Below the pieces are notes generated by a model. The model had not been told where the DNA came from. It saw only the letters and a program-made list of their open reading frames with translations, and searched no databases. Source: Streptomyces violaceusniger Tu 4113 (lineage in GTDB: Bacteria > Actinomycetota > Actinomycetes > Streptomycetales > Streptomycetaceae). From it: DNA of 64,000 nucleotides. Below are positions 16,698 through 25,382 of this stretch, piece after piece. The position numbers and the translations under genes are program-made. Positions within the stretch are counted from its first letter, which is position 1. Each line of letters opens with the position of its first letter. The stretch is from positions 8,680,001 to 8,744,000 of the forward strand of contig NC_015957.1 of the NCBI RefSeq assembly GCF_000147815.2. Reading direction: 5' to 3'.

Positions 16698-16812
16698 GGT
16701 TTTGGCCAGGCATGAGCCGCCCTGGAGTGTTTTGGGCCGGGCGTGAACCGTGGGTTTTGGGCCAGGCGTGAGCCCCGAGTTTGGGCCAGGCGTGAGCCGT
16801 GGGTTTTGGGCG
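16698..16812. repeat. Tandem repeat behind the FGGY gene (unit about 25-33 bp)
   Basis: Four or five imperfect copies of GTTTTGGGCCAGGCGTGAGCC, with small length changes, fill the gap between the convergent FGGY and hrdA genes. I see no clear terminator. Confidence 0.75.
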
Positions 16813-16861
16813 GGGTGGGGCTCGGCTCGGTCTGCCTGGGGCGGGGTCGGTGCCCGGATCG

Positions 16862-18157
16862 CTAGTCCAGGTAGCCGCGGAGCTGATCGGCGAAGGCGTG
16901 GTCGCGGAGCTTGTTGAGCGTCTTCGACTCGATCTGGCGGATCCGCTCCCGCGTCACCCCGAAGATCCGGCCGATCTCCTCCAGCGTGCGGGGGCGGCCG
17001 TCGGCCAGTCCGTACCGCAACTGCACCACCTTGCGTTCGCGCTCGCCGAGCGTCGACAGCACGGCCTCCAGGTGCTCGCGGAGCAGCAGGAAGGCCGCGG
17101 ACTCCACGGGTGAGGCCGCGTCGCCGTCCTCGATGAGGTCGCCGAGGGCCACATCGTCCTCCTCGCCCACCGGGGCGTGGAGCGACACCGGCTCCTGGGC
17201 CAGCCGCAGCACCTCGCTCACCCGCTCCGGGAGGAGGTCGAGATGGGCGGCGACCTCCTCGGGGGTGGGTTCGTAGCCGCGCTCCTGGAGCATCCGGCGC
17301 TGGACCCGGACCACCCGGTTGATCAGTTCGACGACATGCACCGGGACCCGGATCGTCCGGGCCTGGTCGGCCAGGGCGCGGGACATGGCCTGGCGGATCC
17401 ACCAGGTCGCGTACGTCGAGAACTTGTACCCGCGGGCGTAGTCGAACTTCTCGACCGCGCGGATCAGGCCGAGGTTGCCCTCCTGGACCAGGTCGAGCAT
17501 GGTCAGGCCGCGGCCGATATAGCGCTTGGCGACGGAGACGACGAGGCGGAGGTTGGCCTCGATCAGCCGGCGCTTGGCCACCCGGCCCAGGACCACCAAC
17601 CGGTCGAGGTCCACGGCGAGTTGGGAGTCGAGGTCGGGGGTGTTGCCGAGCTTCTCCTCGGCGAAGAGACCCGCCTCGACCCGGCGGGCCAGCTCGACCT
17701 CCTCGACCGCGGAGAGCAGCGGTATCCGCCCGATCTCGCGGAGGTACTGGCGGAAGAGATCGGCGGAGGGGCCGCTGGTGTCGGCGCGGGCGGGCGGCTC
17801 GATCGGTTCTACGGGCTCTACGACGGTATCCACGCTCTCGACGGGCTCGACCGGCTCGGCGGGCTCGGCGGGCTCGGCGGGCTCGGCGGATTCCGCCTCG
17901 GGGGCGCCGTCGGGGTCGGGGTCGGCAGCCACGTCGGCCATGGCGTCCGGTGCGGCGTCCTGGTCGGTCTCCGGTACACCCTCCGGGGCGAGGTCCGCCG
18001 GGTCCTCGGGCACGGCCGGCGCTACCGGTGCGGCGCCGGGCGGGCGGGCGGACACGGGGTGCGGCGACGCCGCGAGGGCCGCGTCGGTGAGGGTCTGGGT
18101 CTGCACGGGGGCGACCTCCAGGGTGATCGCTGCTGAGGGGGCAGAACGATCGGGCAC
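16862..18157 (-). CDS. hrdA: Sigma-70 family factor, HrdA-like (group 2)
   Basis: The product has about 431 residues. The N-terminal 125 residues are acidic and repetitive (runs of EPAEP and VEPVE). They are followed by region 1.2 ([15 protein letters not shown]), region 2 ([39 protein letters not shown] and the [12 protein letters not shown] melting helix), region 3, and region 4.2 ([18 protein letters not shown]). This is a primary-like sigma factor. It lacks the longer region 1 of HrdB, and its place next to dnaG matches hrdA in S. coelicolor as I remember it. The GTG at 18157 is weakly supported and the true start may be further in. It is non-essential in related strains. Confidence 0.85.
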   Translation of the reverse strand: MPDRSAPSAAITLEVAPVQTQTLTDAALAASPHPVSARPPGAAPVAPAVPEDPADLAPEGVPETDQDAAPDAMADVAADPDPDGAPEAESAEPAEPAEPAEPVEPVESVDTVVEPVEPIEPPARADTSGPSADLFRQYLREIGRIPLLSAVEEVELARRVEAGLFAEEKLGNTPDLDSQLAVDLDRLVVLGRVAKRRLIEANLRLVVSVAKRYIGRGLTMLDLVQEGNLGLIRAVEKFDYARGYKFSTYATWWIRQAMSRALADQARTIRVPVHVVELINRVVRVQRRMLQERGYEPTPEEVAAHLDLLPERVSEVLRLAQEPVSLHAPVGEEDDVALGDLIEDGDAASPVESAAFLLLREHLEAVLSTLGERERKVVQLRYGLADGRPRTLEEIGRIFGVTRERIRQIESKTLNKLRDHAFADQLRGYLD

Positions 18158-18349
18158 GGCACGGCGGCCGCGCCGCCGTCCGTCCCGTACATCATGAGCG
18201 GATCTGCGGGGGATTCCGGCCCTAGCTGACCAACACCGCCGCGCTCCGAGGACTCAGGCACCGCACCCCAGTGTGGGGTACGACACAGGCCCGCCACGAG
18301 GGGCGTGCGGGCATTTTTTGCTCAGCGGCCCGTGACCGTACGACTACCC

Positions 18350-18735
18350 GGCGGCTACAGCGCCCCCAACCGCCCGCCCGCCGAGGCACGAACGGGCTGA
18401 CCGGAACCCGTCCACCGGCCCTGACCGCCCGCCGCCCCGCGCCGCGCGGCCAGAAGGTGCCCACGTCCCACAGGGATGCCGATGGTGCGGCGGGCTCGGC
18501 CTACAGCGCCGCCACGCCCCCGGTCCCGGTCCCGATCCCGATCCCGATCCCGATCCCGATCCCGATCCCGGAGGGATTGTCGCCCTACAGCGCCGCCGCG
18601 CACCGGTCCCGGAGGGACTGGCCGAACCCGCTCCGAGCCCCGCATAGCACTGCCGCGCCCGGACAGAGGGCCCCACCGGAGCCGTTGGGGTGGGTGCGAA
18701 GCCGCGCTGGTGAGCGTCGCACCTACAGCGCCTCC
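18350..18735. repeat. Repeats derived from the dnaG 3' end, plus a hexamer array
   Basis: The last codons of dnaG read CTACAGCGCC on the plus strand at about 18722. The same CTACAGCGCC(G/C)CC block recurs at about 18354, 18501 and 18583, twice followed by a CGGTCCCGG stretch. A run of about eight CGATCC/CGGTCC hexamers lies at 18522-18572. The whole gap 18158-18722 between hrdA and dnaG holds no gene I can support. It looks like duplicated and slipped dnaG-tail sequence, and any hrdA promoter would be near 18160-18250. Confidence 0.6.
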
Positions 18736-20681
18736 GCCCCACGCACTCGGAGCCCTTCCCGGTATACCTGCAACGCCTTCAGCTCTTCCTGGAAGGCGCT
18801 GAGGCTCGCCGCATCAGCGTATGGCCCCAGTCGCTGCACCCCCGCGTGGACCTCACCGATCCGTCGGTCCACGGCCTGGAGCCTGACGGCGGCGAGCCAC
18901 TGCCCGACGTACGTGCGATCGATCTCGCGCTGTCGGCGTCTGGGCAGCGACAACGGCTCCACCGTGAGCTCCAGGATCAGTCCGCGGACGGTGTCATCCG
19001 GCGCAACGTCACGGACCCGAACAAGGTAGTCGGCGTCAGCCCCCGCCGTGCCCCCTGCCTCGGCGATCGCCATACGGACTCGGGCGTACGGCGCCGCCGT
19101 GAACTCGTCGGCACCGAAGGCATCGAAGGTGGGAGAGACGAGTTGGGGGTACTGGAGCGCGCACTTGAGCAACTCGCGCTCGGCCAGATGCGCGGGGCTG
19201 CGGAGGTCCAGGCGGGGGCCGCGTGGCGGCGCCGGGGCTCCCGGGTCGCCCTGCGCCTCCGGCTCACGCCGATGGCGGTACTGCGGGCCATCTCCGGCAG
19301 GAACGCCGCCCGGACGGCCACGCTGCTCGCCGCCCGAGCCGCGGCCGCGCTCACGGGCCCAGCGGGCCAGCTGCGAGACGCGCCGTACGACGAATTGAGT
19401 GTCGAGGATGCCGAGCAGACCCGCGAGATGCACCGCGGACTCGTGCTGAATGGAGCCGTTCTTGATCCCGGCGACGACGGGCGCTGCCTCCTCCAGCGCG
19501 GCGGCGCGCCCCACCGCCGTGTCGAGGTTGTGGCGCGCGAGGATCTGCCGGATGGCGAACTCGAACAGCTGGGTGCGGGTCTCGACCAATGTCCTGACGG
19601 CCTCGTCGCCCTCCGCAAGCCGCAGTTCGCACGGGTCCATGCCGCCCGGCGTGATCGCAATATAGGTCTCGGCTGCGAACTTCTGGTCGTCCTCGAAGGC
19701 GCGCAGGGCCGCCTTCTGCCCGGCCGCGTCGCCGTCGAAGGTGAAGACGACCTCCGCGCCCGAGTTGTCCATCAGCAACCGTCGGAGGATCTTGATGTGG
19801 TCACCGCCGAAGGCGGTTCCGCAGGTGGCGATGGCGGTGGTGACCCCCGCGAGATGGCAGGCCATGACGTCCGTATAGCCCTCGACCACCACCGCCCGGC
19901 TGGCCTTGGCGATGTCCTTCTTGGCGAGGTCGATGCCGTAGAGGACCTGGGACTTGCGGTAGAGCGGGGTCTCGGGGGTGTTGAGGTACTTCGGGCCGTT
20001 GTCGTCGTCGCGCAGCTTGCGGGCGCCGAAGCCGACGACCTCGCCGGAGATGTCCCGGATCGGCCACATCAGCCGGCCCCGGAAGCGGTCGATGGGGCCG
20101 CGCCGACCCTCCTGGACGAGCCCGGAGAGGATCAGCTCCTTGTCGGTGAATCCGCGGCCGCGCAGATAGCGGACGAGGTGGTCCCAGCCGGCCGGGCTGT
20201 AGCCGACGCCGAAGTGCTGCGCGGCGGCCTGGTCGAAGCCGCGCTCGGCCAGGAAGGTGCGGCCGATCTCCGCCTCGGGGCGCTCCAACTGCTCCACGTA
20301 GAACTGCGCGGCCGCCTTATGGGCCTCGACCAGCCGGGTGCGCTCGCCCTGCTGGCGGCCGGGCGTGTAGCCGCCCTCCTCATAGCGCAGGGTGATGCCG
20401 GCCTGGGAGGCCAGCCGCTCGATGGTCTCGGCGAAGGAGAGGTGGTCGATCTTCATGACGAAGTCGACGGTGTCGCCGCCCTCCTGGCAGCCGAAGCAGT
20501 AATAGAGCCCCTTGCTGGGGCTGACCTGGAAGGACGGGGATTTCTCGTCATGGAAGGGGCACAGGCCCTTGAGATTGCCACCCCCTCCATTGCGAAGCTG
20601 GAGGTATTCGGACACGACGGCGTCGATCGGGACCGCTGCCCGGACCGCCTTCACGTCGTCATCGTTGATCCTGCCTGCCAC
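18723..20681 (-). CDS. dnaG: DNA primase
   Basis: The product has 652 residues. The zinc-binding CHC2 domain has Cys41, His44, Cys62 and Cys65 (CPFHDEK, YYCFGC). The TOPRIM catalytic core contains VVVEGYTDVMA at about 265 and the acidic TFDGDAAGQKAALRAF block at about 315. The helicase-binding C-terminal domain is preceded by a charged, proline-rich linker (about 445-500). It makes RNA primers at replication forks. The gene is complete with ATG 20681. It reads towards hrdA, and its 3' end has been copied several times into the gap behind it. Confidence 0.96.
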   Translation of the reverse strand: MAGRINDDDVKAVRAAVPIDAVVSEYLQLRNGGGGNLKGLCPFHDEKSPSFQVSPSKGLYYCFGCQEGGDTVDFVMKIDHLSFAETIERLASQAGITLRYEEGGYTPGRQQGERTRLVEAHKAAAQFYVEQLERPEAEIGRTFLAERGFDQAAAQHFGVGYSPAGWDHLVRYLRGRGFTDKELILSGLVQEGRRGPIDRFRGRLMWPIRDISGEVVGFGARKLRDDDNGPKYLNTPETPLYRKSQVLYGIDLAKKDIAKASRAVVVEGYTDVMACHLAGVTTAIATCGTAFGGDHIKILRRLLMDNSGAEVVFTFDGDAAGQKAALRAFEDDQKFAAETYIAITPGGMDPCELRLAEGDEAVRTLVETRTQLFEFAIRQILARHNLDTAVGRAAALEEAAPVVAGIKNGSIQHESAVHLAGLLGILDTQFVVRRVSQLARWARERGRGSGGEQRGRPGGVPAGDGPQYRHRREPEAQGDPGAPAPPRGPRLDLRSPAHLAERELLKCALQYPQLVSPTFDAFGADEFTAAPYARVRMAIAEAGGTAGADADYLVRVRDVAPDDTVRGLILELTVEPLSLPRRRQREIDRTYVGQWLAAVRLQAVDRRIGEVHAGVQRLGPYADAASLSAFQEELKALQVYREGLRVRGAEAL

Positions 20682-20756
20682 GCCCGAATTCTACGGCCGG
20701 GGTCCGACACGGCTGTCCGTCGCCTGCCGGACCCCGGTGGGAGCGCGCCCCAGGGC

Positions 20757-22052
20757 CTACGGGAGCAGCGAGGTCAGCGGGACGGACGGGTCGGCCAGGG
20801 CCGCCGTGTCGAGCTGGTGGCCGCCGCGGATGAGCCGTTGGATCGATTCGGTGACGTCCCAGACGTTGACGTTCATGCCCGCGAGCAGCCGGCCGTCGTT
20901 CAGCCAGAAGGCGATGAACTGCCGCTTGCCGACGTCGCCGCGCACCAGCACCTGGTCGTACGAGCCGGGCGGGGCGTAACCGGAGTACTCCAGGCCGACG
21001 TCGTACTGGTCGGAGAAGAAGTACGGCACCCGGTCGTACGCGACGTCCTGGCCGAGCATGGCGCGGGCCGCCGCCGGGCCGCCGTTCAGGGCGTTGGCCC
21101 AGTGCTCGACGCGCAGCCGGGCGCTCTGCGGGAGGGCGGCCCGTGCGGGGGTGCCCTCGAGGAAGCCGAGCGGGGCGGAGGCGACGTCGCCCGCCGCGAA
21201 GATGTCCGGGTCGCTGGTGCGCAGCGAGGTGTCGACCGCGATGCCGCCGCCCGCCGCGCGGTCCACCACCTCCAGGCCCGCGGCCTCGGCGAGGGCGGCG
21301 CGCGGGGCGGCGCCGATGGCGGCCAGAACGCTGTGGGCGGGGTGCTCCTCGCCGTCGTCGGTGAGGGCGGCCAGCACCATGCCGTCCTGGCCGGTGATCT
21401 CGGTAAGGCGGGCACCGAAGTGGAAGCGGACGCCGTGCTCGCTGTGGAGGTCGGCGAAGAGGGCGCCCAGCTCGGGGCCGAGGACGGGGTGGAGCGGGGT
21501 GGGCTCGGGCTCGACGATGGTCACCTCGGCGCCGTAGCCGCGCGCGGCGGCCGCGACTTCGAGGCCGATCCAGCCCGCGCCCGCGATGACCAGTTGGCCG
21601 TTGTCCCGGCCGAGGGTGGTGAGGACGCCCTTGAGCCGCTCGGCGTGGGCGAGCCGGCGCAGATGGTGGACCCCGGCCAGATCGGTGCCGGGGATGTCGA
21701 GGCGGCGCGGCTCGGCGCCGGTGGCCAGCAGCAGCCGGTCGTAGTGGACCCGGGTGCCGTCGCCCAGGGTCACGGCCTTGGCGGCGCGGTCCAGGTGGAC
21801 GGCGGGCAGGCCGAGGTGGAGCTCGATATCGGCCTGGGCGTACCAGGCGGGCTCGTGGACGAAGACGCTGTCGCGCTCCTGGCTGCCGGTGAGGAAGCCC
21901 TTGGACAGCGGTGGCCGCTCATAGGGGTGGTCGCGCTCGTCACCGATGAGGATCACCCGCCCGGTGAAGCCCTCCGCTCGCAGGGTTTCCGCGGCTTTCG
22001 CCCCGGCCAGCCCCCCTCCGACGATGACGAATGTCTGGTGTGCGTCGACCAC
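20757..22052 (-). CDS. FAD-dependent pyridine nucleotide reductase (ferredoxin reductase type)
   Basis: The product has 431 residues. The N-terminal FAD motif is FVIVGGGLAGAKAAE, the second FAD/NAD motif is LVIAGAGWIGLEVAAAA at about 150, and the ATG motif LLLATGAEPRRL is at about 110. The GD motif IFAAGDVASAPLG is at about 280. The end has the dimerisation-like domain of oxygenase-coupled ferredoxin reductases (FFSDQYDVGLEYSGYAP). Such enzymes pass electrons from NADH to ferredoxins serving P450s or dioxygenases. No ferredoxin gene is adjacent, although three P450 genes or fragments lie in the window. It lies 75 bases upstream of dnaG in the same direction. Confidence 0.88.
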   Translation of the reverse strand: MVDAHQTFVIVGGGLAGAKAAETLRAEGFTGRVILIGDERDHPYERPPLSKGFLTGSQERDSVFVHEPAWYAQADIELHLGLPAVHLDRAAKAVTLGDGTRVHYDRLLLATGAEPRRLDIPGTDLAGVHHLRRLAHAERLKGVLTTLGRDNGQLVIAGAGWIGLEVAAAARGYGAEVTIVEPEPTPLHPVLGPELGALFADLHSEHGVRFHFGARLTEITGQDGMVLAALTDDGEEHPAHSVLAAIGAAPRAALAEAAGLEVVDRAAGGGIAVDTSLRTSDPDIFAAGDVASAPLGFLEGTPARAALPQSARLRVEHWANALNGGPAAARAMLGQDVAYDRVPYFFSDQYDVGLEYSGYAPPGSYDQVLVRGDVGKRQFIAFWLNDGRLLAGMNVNVWDVTESIQRLIRGGHQLDTAALADPSVPLTSLLP

Positions 22053-22147
22053 TTGTGTCCTCCTCGCTGCCGAGCAGTGCCTCTATGCCTCTATGAGTGC
22101 CTTACCCCGGTCGCGTCAGGTCGTGCTCTCCGAAAGCGGTGCCAAAT

Positions 22148-22306
22148 GCTGAGCCCATGGCTGTGCCAGAGGCTGTGCCGAAAATCCGTGCCCGAAACCT
22201 GTGCCGAAAGCTGTACCGAAAGCTCTGCGGCAACCTGTGTCGAAAGCTGTGCCGAAAGCTCTGCGGCAACCTGTGTCGAAAGCTGTGCCGAAAGCTGTGT
22301 CACAGG
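22148..22306. repeat. 12-bp-period array with a 36-bp higher-order unit
   Basis: From about 22150 the sequence runs in 12-base steps (CGAAAGCTGTGC, CGAAAGCTCTGC, GGCAACCTGTGT). A 36-base block of three steps occurs twice without change. It fills the gap between the flavoprotein gene and dgt and has no protein I would defend. The rest of 22053-22388 shows no gene. Confidence 0.8.
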
Positions 22307-22388
22307 GGAGCCTCCCGCACGGCGAGTGCGTTCGGAAGGGCACGTACGCCGGACGTGTGCACGCGAGCCGGATCCGGCGGGCGGCGGT

Positions 22389-23750
22389 TCACGCGGTGAG
22401 CCGGGCGTGGAGCCATCGGGCCGAGGTGTCGGTCAGGGAGGCGATCTGGTCGACGATCGCCCGCAGCCGGCCCCGGTCGTCCCCGGCCGCGTCGAAGAGC
22501 GCGCGGAACTGGGGGTCCAGGCCCTCGGGGGCGCGGGCGATCAGGGCATCGCCCAGCTCGGCGATGACGACCCGCTGATCGGCCCGGACCAGCTCCTGGT
22601 CGGGGCGCTGGATGACATACCGGTCGGCGACCGCCTTGAGGACCGCGCACTCCAGGCGCGCGGCGCGGGGGACGACCAGCTCGGCGTGGTAGCGGGTGAA
22701 GCGGCCCGCGCCGTACGCCGCGCGGGTGGCGCCCTCGGCGGCCAGGCAGAAGCGGCCGATGAGCTGGCTGGTGGCGTCCTTGAGGCGGGCCTGGGCGACG
22801 GACGAGCCGGCGTAGCGGTGCGGCCACCACTCCTGGCCCAGTAGCCGGTCCAGCGCCTCGGCCAGCTCCCCGGGCTCGGCCCCCGGGGCGTACCGGTCGG
22901 CGGCGACGGCGAAGACCTCGCGGCGCTCGGGCTCGGAGAGCAGGCTCGCGGGGTCGAGATGGCCCGCGTGCAGCCCGTCCTCGACGTCGTGGACGGAGTA
23001 GGCGACATCGTCGGCCCAGTCCATGACCTGCGCCTCGAAGGTCGTACGGCCCTCGGGGGCACCCTGCCGGTACCACGCGAAGATCGGGAGGTCGTCCTCG
23101 TAGACCCCGAACTTCGGGGAGCGGGGGCTGTACGGATGGCCGCCGCGCGGCCAGGGGTACTTGGTGGCGGCGTCCAGCGCGGCGCGGGTGAGGTTGAGGC
23201 CGACGCTCACCGGCTCACCGGCCTCCGGGCCGGGCACGAACCGCTTCGGCTCGAGCCGGGCCAGCAGCCGCAGCGACTGCGCGTTTCCCTCGAAGCCGCC
23301 GCAGGGCTCGGCGATCTCGTTGAGCACCCGCTCGCCGTTGTGCCCGAACGGCGGATGGCCGAGGTCATGAGCGAGGCAGGCCGTCTCCACCAGATCCGGG
23401 TCGCAGCCGAGGGCGGCCCCCAGCTCACGGCCCACCTGGGCGCACTCCAGGGAGTGGGTCAGCCGGGTGCGGGGCGTGGCGTCGTAGGCCAGGGCGCGCC
23501 CGGCCGGCCCGGGGTCGGCGGCCGGTGTGGCGGGCACCACCTGGGTCTTCCCGGCCAGTCTGCGCAGCGCGGCGGAGTGCAGCACCCGCGCCCGGTCCCG
23601 CTGGAAGGCGGTCCGGCCCGGCCGCTTGTCGGGCTCCGGCGCCCAGCGCTCGAGGTCCGCCGGGGCATAGCCGGGGACGTGGCCGGTGTCGGCCTCGGGG
23701 GCACCGGTCGGAGGGGCCGGATCCGGTTCAGGGGGTGCGCTGCGACTCAT
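22389..23750 (-). CDS. dgt: Deoxyguanosinetriphosphate triphosphohydrolase-like protein
   Basis: The product has 453 residues. It has the HD-domain metal signature: His in [17 protein letters not shown] in [16 protein letters not shown], and a late Asp in [19 protein letters not shown]. Dgt-type enzymes hydrolyse dNTPs to nucleoside plus tripolyphosphate. The start ATG at 23750 overlaps the stop of the chelatase gene (ATGA), so translation is probably coupled. In many actinobacteria dgt is found beside dnaG, as here. The C-terminus is of normal length. Confidence 0.92.
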   Translation of the reverse strand: MSRSAPPEPDPAPPTGAPEADTGHVPGYAPADLERWAPEPDKRPGRTAFQRDRARVLHSAALRRLAGKTQVVPATPAADPGPAGRALAYDATPRTRLTHSLECAQVGRELGAALGCDPDLVETACLAHDLGHPPFGHNGERVLNEIAEPCGGFEGNAQSLRLLARLEPKRFVPGPEAGEPVSVGLNLTRAALDAATKYPWPRGGHPYSPRSPKFGVYEDDLPIFAWYRQGAPEGRTTFEAQVMDWADDVAYSVHDVEDGLHAGHLDPASLLSEPERREVFAVAADRYAPGAEPGELAEALDRLLGQEWWPHRYAGSSVAQARLKDATSQLIGRFCLAAEGATRAAYGAGRFTRYHAELVVPRAARLECAVLKAVADRYVIQRPDQELVRADQRVVIAELGDALIARAPEGLDPQFRALFDAAGDDRGRLRAIVDQIASLTDTSARWLHARLTA

Positions 23751-25222
23751 ACACCGACGGTAGCCGCCGGTGGTGACAAGGGCGCAAAGGCGAGGGTCTG
23801 TTCGTACCGGCGCAGTATGAGACGCGCCACCGCCGGATGGGCGCCGAGCGGGGCGGCCGCGATCCTGGGGGCGGCGTGCGCGCACTGGATGACGCTTGCG
23901 CCTTGGGCGGTATTCGCGCGCTGGGCGGCGTTCGCGCGCTGGGCAGCGTTCGCGGCCGGGGCAGCGTTCGCGCACTGGGCAGCGTGCACGCCCGGGGCGA
24001 CGCTTGCGCACTGGGCGGTATTCGCGCACTGGGCAGCGTTCGCGCCCGGGGCGGCGTGCACGCTCGGGGCGGCGTGCACGCACTGGGCAGCGTGCACGCA
24101 CTGGGCAGCGTTCGCGCACTGGGCAGCGTGCACGCCCGGGGCGACGCTTGCGCACTGGGCGGCGTTCGCGCACTGGGCAGCGTGCACGCACTGGGCAGCG
24201 TGCACGCCCGGGGCGGCGTTCGCGCACTGGGCGGCGTTCGCGCACTGGGCGGCGTGCACGCCCGGGGCAGCGTGCACGCCCGGGGCGACGCTTGCGCACT
24301 GCGTGGCGCTTGCGCCCTGGGCGGCGTTCGCGCACTGCGTGGCGAAGCGGCCGGGTGCGGTGAAGTAGGAGGCGACGGCGATCCGGTCATGGCCGAGCGC
24401 GGCCAGGGCCCGTACGGCCTCGGGCACGGTGGGCCCGGAGCCGGAGGCGTAGCCGGGCAGGACGGGCACACCGCCGAGCCGGGCGCTGAGCAGGGCGGCG
24501 GTCCGGGCCACGTCGACGGCCGCGTCCGGGTCGCGGGAGCCCGCCGCGGCCAGAACGACGCCCGCCCGGTGCGGAGCCGGTACGCCTGCCCCGTGCGGAG
24601 CCGCGACGCCCGCGACGCCTGCCCCGTACGGAGCCGCCGCGCCCGCGCCGTACGGAGCCCCGGCCCGGTGGCCTGCCTCGGCCAGCCGGGCGTGCAGCGC
24701 CTCGGCGAGCAGCGGGTCCGGGCCGAGCGGGGCGGCGATCCGGGCAGCGAGGTGGGGTGCGGCGGCGACGGCGTCCGGGATGTCTTGTTTGGTGTGGTAG
24801 CCGCGGCTCAGGAGCAGTGGGACGAGCACGGCCTCACCGCGCAGCGCGGCCAGCGTGTCGGTCAGCAGCGGCTGGTTGAGCTCGATATGGCCGAGACGTA
24901 CGGGCAGTCCGGGGCGGAGCGCGCGGACGCGGTCCAGGAGCGCGGTCACGGTGCGCAGCGCCTCGGGGTCCCGGCTGCCGTGGGCGACGGCGACGAGCGT
25001 CGGCGGGCGGTCGCGGCCACCCCGGCGGACGTCGTGGCGGCTGCCGGGGTGGCCGCCAGGGCGGTTGCCGTGGCCCAGCCGGTCGAGCTGGGTGGTGAGC
25101 TGTGCGGTGAACCGGGTCATGAGCCGCTGGGCACTGTCGAAGTCCGCCGTGCCGTCGATATCCGCCGTGCCGTTGATATCGGCCGTGCCGTCGGGGCCAG
25201 GAGAACCGGCGTGGGGCGTCAT
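23747..25222 (-). CDS. Sirohydrochlorin chelatase (CbiX/SirB type) with a giant hexapeptide insertion
   Basis: The product has 491 residues, about twice the usual size. The chelatase core is clear: [17 protein letters not shown] with the first catalytic His, [16 protein letters not shown] with the second, and a second half starting [18 protein letters not shown]. It inserts Fe2+ into sirohydrochlorin to make sirohaem for NirB (45-50 kb). Between [11 protein letters not shown] and the normal end [17 protein letters not shown] lies a run of 26 hexapeptides (residues 294-449) such as [12 protein letters not shown] and AAQCVH, many with Cys. The N-terminus also has short GTADI repeats. It is divergent from nasA across a 160-base gap holding a GlnR-like box. 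Its stop overlaps the dgt start. Confidence 0.88.
   Translation of the reverse strand: MTPHAGSPGPDGTADINGTADIDGTADFDSAQRLMTRFTAQLTTQLDRLGHGNRPGGHPGSRHDVRRGGRDRPPTLVAVAHGSRDPEALRTVTALLDRVRALRPGLPVRLGHIELNQPLLTDTLAALRGEAVLVPLLLSRGYHTKQDIPDAVAAAPHLAARIAAPLGPDPLLAEALHARLAEAGHRAGAPYGAGAAAPYGAGVAGVAAPHGAGVPAPHRAGVVLAAAGSRDPDAAVDVARTAALLSARLGGVPVLPGYASGSGPTVPEAVRALAALGHDRIAVASYFTAPGRFATQCANAAQGASATQCASVAPGVHAAPGVHAAQCANAAQCANAAPGVHAAQCVHAAQCANAAQCASVAPGVHAAQCANAAQCVHAAQCVHAAPSVHAAPGANAAQCANTAQCASVAPGVHAAQCANAAPAANAAQRANAAQRANTAQGASVIQCAHAAPRIAAAPLGAHPAVARLILRRYEQTLAFAPLSPPAATVGV
23876..24343 (-). repeat. 18-bp coding minisatellite (26 units) in the chelatase gene
   Basis: The unit is 18 bp, one example being GCAGCCCAATGCGCGAAC-like (AAQCAN). 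Units vary among [30 protein letters not shown] and a few Arg or Gly forms. The frame is kept through all 26 copies. Because the period is a multiple of three, all other frames are also open. Confidence 0.92.
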
Positions 25223-25332
25223 GGCCAGAGCCTGGCAGCGGCAGATTGCATCGCCGTTGCGCGGCCGTGACGGGTGATTGCGTCGATTTCACCGGCCGCC
25301 GGGCCCCGTGCTGAGGTCCGCTTCCCGCAGGC

Positions 25333-25370
25333 GTAATCCGCGGCGACGCGGGCCGTAACACGGCCGTAGC
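25333..25370 (+). promoter_or_regulatory. GlnR-type box upstream of nasA
   Basis: Four pentamers lie exactly 11 bases apart: GTAAT (25333), CGACG (25344), GTAAC (25355), GTAGC (25366). The known GlnR consensus is gTnAC, GaAAC, gTnAC, GaAAC with 6-base gaps. Three of the four sites fit. The box ends 12 bases before the nasA start and is also 111 bases upstream of the divergent chelatase gene. Confidence 0.5.
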
Positions 25371-25382
25371 ACGCTCCTTGGC

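Noticed and set aside
18522..18572. Replication-origin iterons or DnaA boxes near dnaG
   Set aside because: The repeat is a simple CGATCC hexamer slippage run with no TTGTCCACA-like boxes. dnaG is not an origin marker in Streptomyces.
18846..22844. A plus-strand open frame of more than 1300 codons
   Set aside because: It is the antisense of dnaG, the flavoprotein gene and part of dgt. The opposite strand has clear domains and motifs, and long antisense frames are common in very GC-rich DNA.
23959..24368. Separate genes in the other frames of the hexapeptide array
   Set aside because: An 18-bp repeat keeps all frames open automatically. None of the alternatives has a start site or family similarity.
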